From NCBI GenBank assembly GCA_903644035.1, contig CAHJXG010000470.1, positions 1-5,523 on the forward strand: 5,523 nucleotides of DNA, read 5' to 3'. The position numbers and the translations under genes are program-made. The DNA comes from Rhodospirillales bacterium. GTDB taxonomy: Bacteria > Pseudomonadota > Alphaproteobacteria > Acetobacterales > Acetobacteraceae. The notes below the pieces were generated by a model. The model ran no database searches. It saw only the letters and a list, made by a program, of their open reading frames with translations, and was not told the origin of the DNA. This document shows, in pieces, positions 4,906 through 5,523 of the stretch (position 1 is the stretch's first letter; every line of letters starts with the position of its first letter).

Positions 4906-5523
4906 CGCGAGGCCACCTGCGGCAGCCGGCCCGTACTGTTGACGGGCGCGCTGCCCGGCAGCACCCGTGCCCGGCCCGGCCCGGTGACCTCCGCTTCCAC
5001 GACGACGCGCGAGGCCGGGTTCAGCACGTGGACCCGCTCGCCCATCCCCGCCGGCTCCATCGCGACGCCCTGCGCCGTCAGCTCGATGCCCGGCGTGTTG
5101 AGCGCCAGCAGCATCGGCGTGCCCTTCTGCACCACCACCGGGCGCCCGAGGTCCGCCAGCTGGATCGGCTGGCCCGGCTGCACCGCGTGGCGCAGCGCCT
5201 GGCCCACCGCTTCCCGCATGGCGCGCACCACCTCGCCCTTGGCCTGCGCCGCGCGCATCCGGACCCATTCGAGGTCGCCCGTCTCGATCACGTCGCCGGG
5301 CACCATGCGGCGGCGCGGCACGGGCATATCCGCCATTTCCAGCACCCGGCCGGACAGGCGGAGCTGCGCCGCCGGCCCTCCGTCCCCGGCGACGCTGACC
5401 AGGGCGGTGAAGCGCCCGCTGCCGCCATCAAATTCCAACTGCGTCACCTCCGGCTGCGTGGCGCCCATGCCCACCACCGGCGCCGCGAAGCCCGGCAGTT
5501 CCAGGTCGCCGTCCCGCGGCGCG
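4902..5523 (-). CDS. flgA: Flagellar P-ring assembly chaperone FlgA, N-terminus cut by window edge
   Basis: The 206 residues present are the middle and C-terminus of FlgA, a periplasmic chaperone that promotes polymerisation of FlgI into the P-ring around the rod. The frame stays open to base 5523, so the signal peptide and start are outside the window; an internal GTG at 5477 is not the likely start. The SAF-type segment is visible as MPVPRRRMVPGDVIETGDLE, followed by the helical linker AMREAVGQALRHAVQPGQPI and LADLGRPVVVQKGTPMLLAL. The C-terminal domain carries GIELTAQGVAMEPAGMGERV, HVLNPASRVVVEAEVTGPG and a final RVLP segment, all in the usual family order. Its stop overlaps the flgH start by 4 bp, forming a flgA-flgH operon running leftward; flgF and flgG would be expected upstream, to the right of the window, but this cannot be seen. 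Confidence 0.94.
   Translation of the reverse strand, partial: APRDGDLELPGFAAPVVGMGATQPEVTQLEFDGGSGRFTALVSVAGDGGPAAQLRLSGRVLEMADMPVPRRRMVPGDVIETGDLEWVRMRAAQAKGEVVRAMREAVGQALRHAVQPGQPIQLADLGRPVVVQKGTPMLLALNTPGIELTAQGVAMEPAGMGERVHVLNPASRVVVEAEVTGPGRARVLPGSAPVNSTGRLPQVASR

Overview
The window is GC-rich, with mostly G/C third codon positions. It looks like an alphaproteobacterial chromosome, probably Rhodospirillales/Acetobacteraceae (Roseomonas-like). The pointers are a DksA-family protein with one cysteine, a flgA-flgH pair with alphaproteobacterial features, and a fragment resembling the C-terminus of FliX, a flagellar assembly factor restricted to Alphaproteobacteria. The taxon is inferred from protein character, not from any search.

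Layout, left to right. Positions 1-113 (+) hold the last 36 codons of a gene that resembles fliX. A leader of about 135 bp follows, with a TATAAT box, short repeats and a hairpin, then dksA (250-666, +). Next is an AraC-family regulator (760-1632, +). The 351 bp between it and aqpZ hold two 10-bp direct repeats exactly 21 bp apart, a possible small ORF (1724-1987) and an SD-pairing hairpin. Then comes an aquaporin Z gene (1984-2730, +). After a strong hairpin and a second SD-pairing inverted repeat comes a periplasmic sugar-type ABC solute-binding protein (2853-4166, +). It converges, with only 10 bp between stops, on flgH (4177-4905, -). flgH overlaps the end of flgA (4902-5523, -) by 4 bp; flgA runs off the right edge.

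How the genes work together. flgA and flgH are late basal-body genes: FlgA is the periplasmic chaperone for P-ring assembly and FlgH is the L-ring lipoprotein. The FliX-like fragment at the left edge is also flagellar. The middle (araC, aqpZ, solute-binding protein) is not flagellar. It reads as a small osmotic/solute-uptake and regulation segment lying between flagellar genes. The solute-binding protein has no permease or ATPase gene in this window. I see no RNA gene, CRISPR array, transposase, toxin-antitoxin pair or defence system. I do not see evidence for a wholly new system; the points worth following are regulatory (21-bp spaced repeats, two leaders that can occlude their SD) and contextual (orphan binding protein, flagellar cluster layout).
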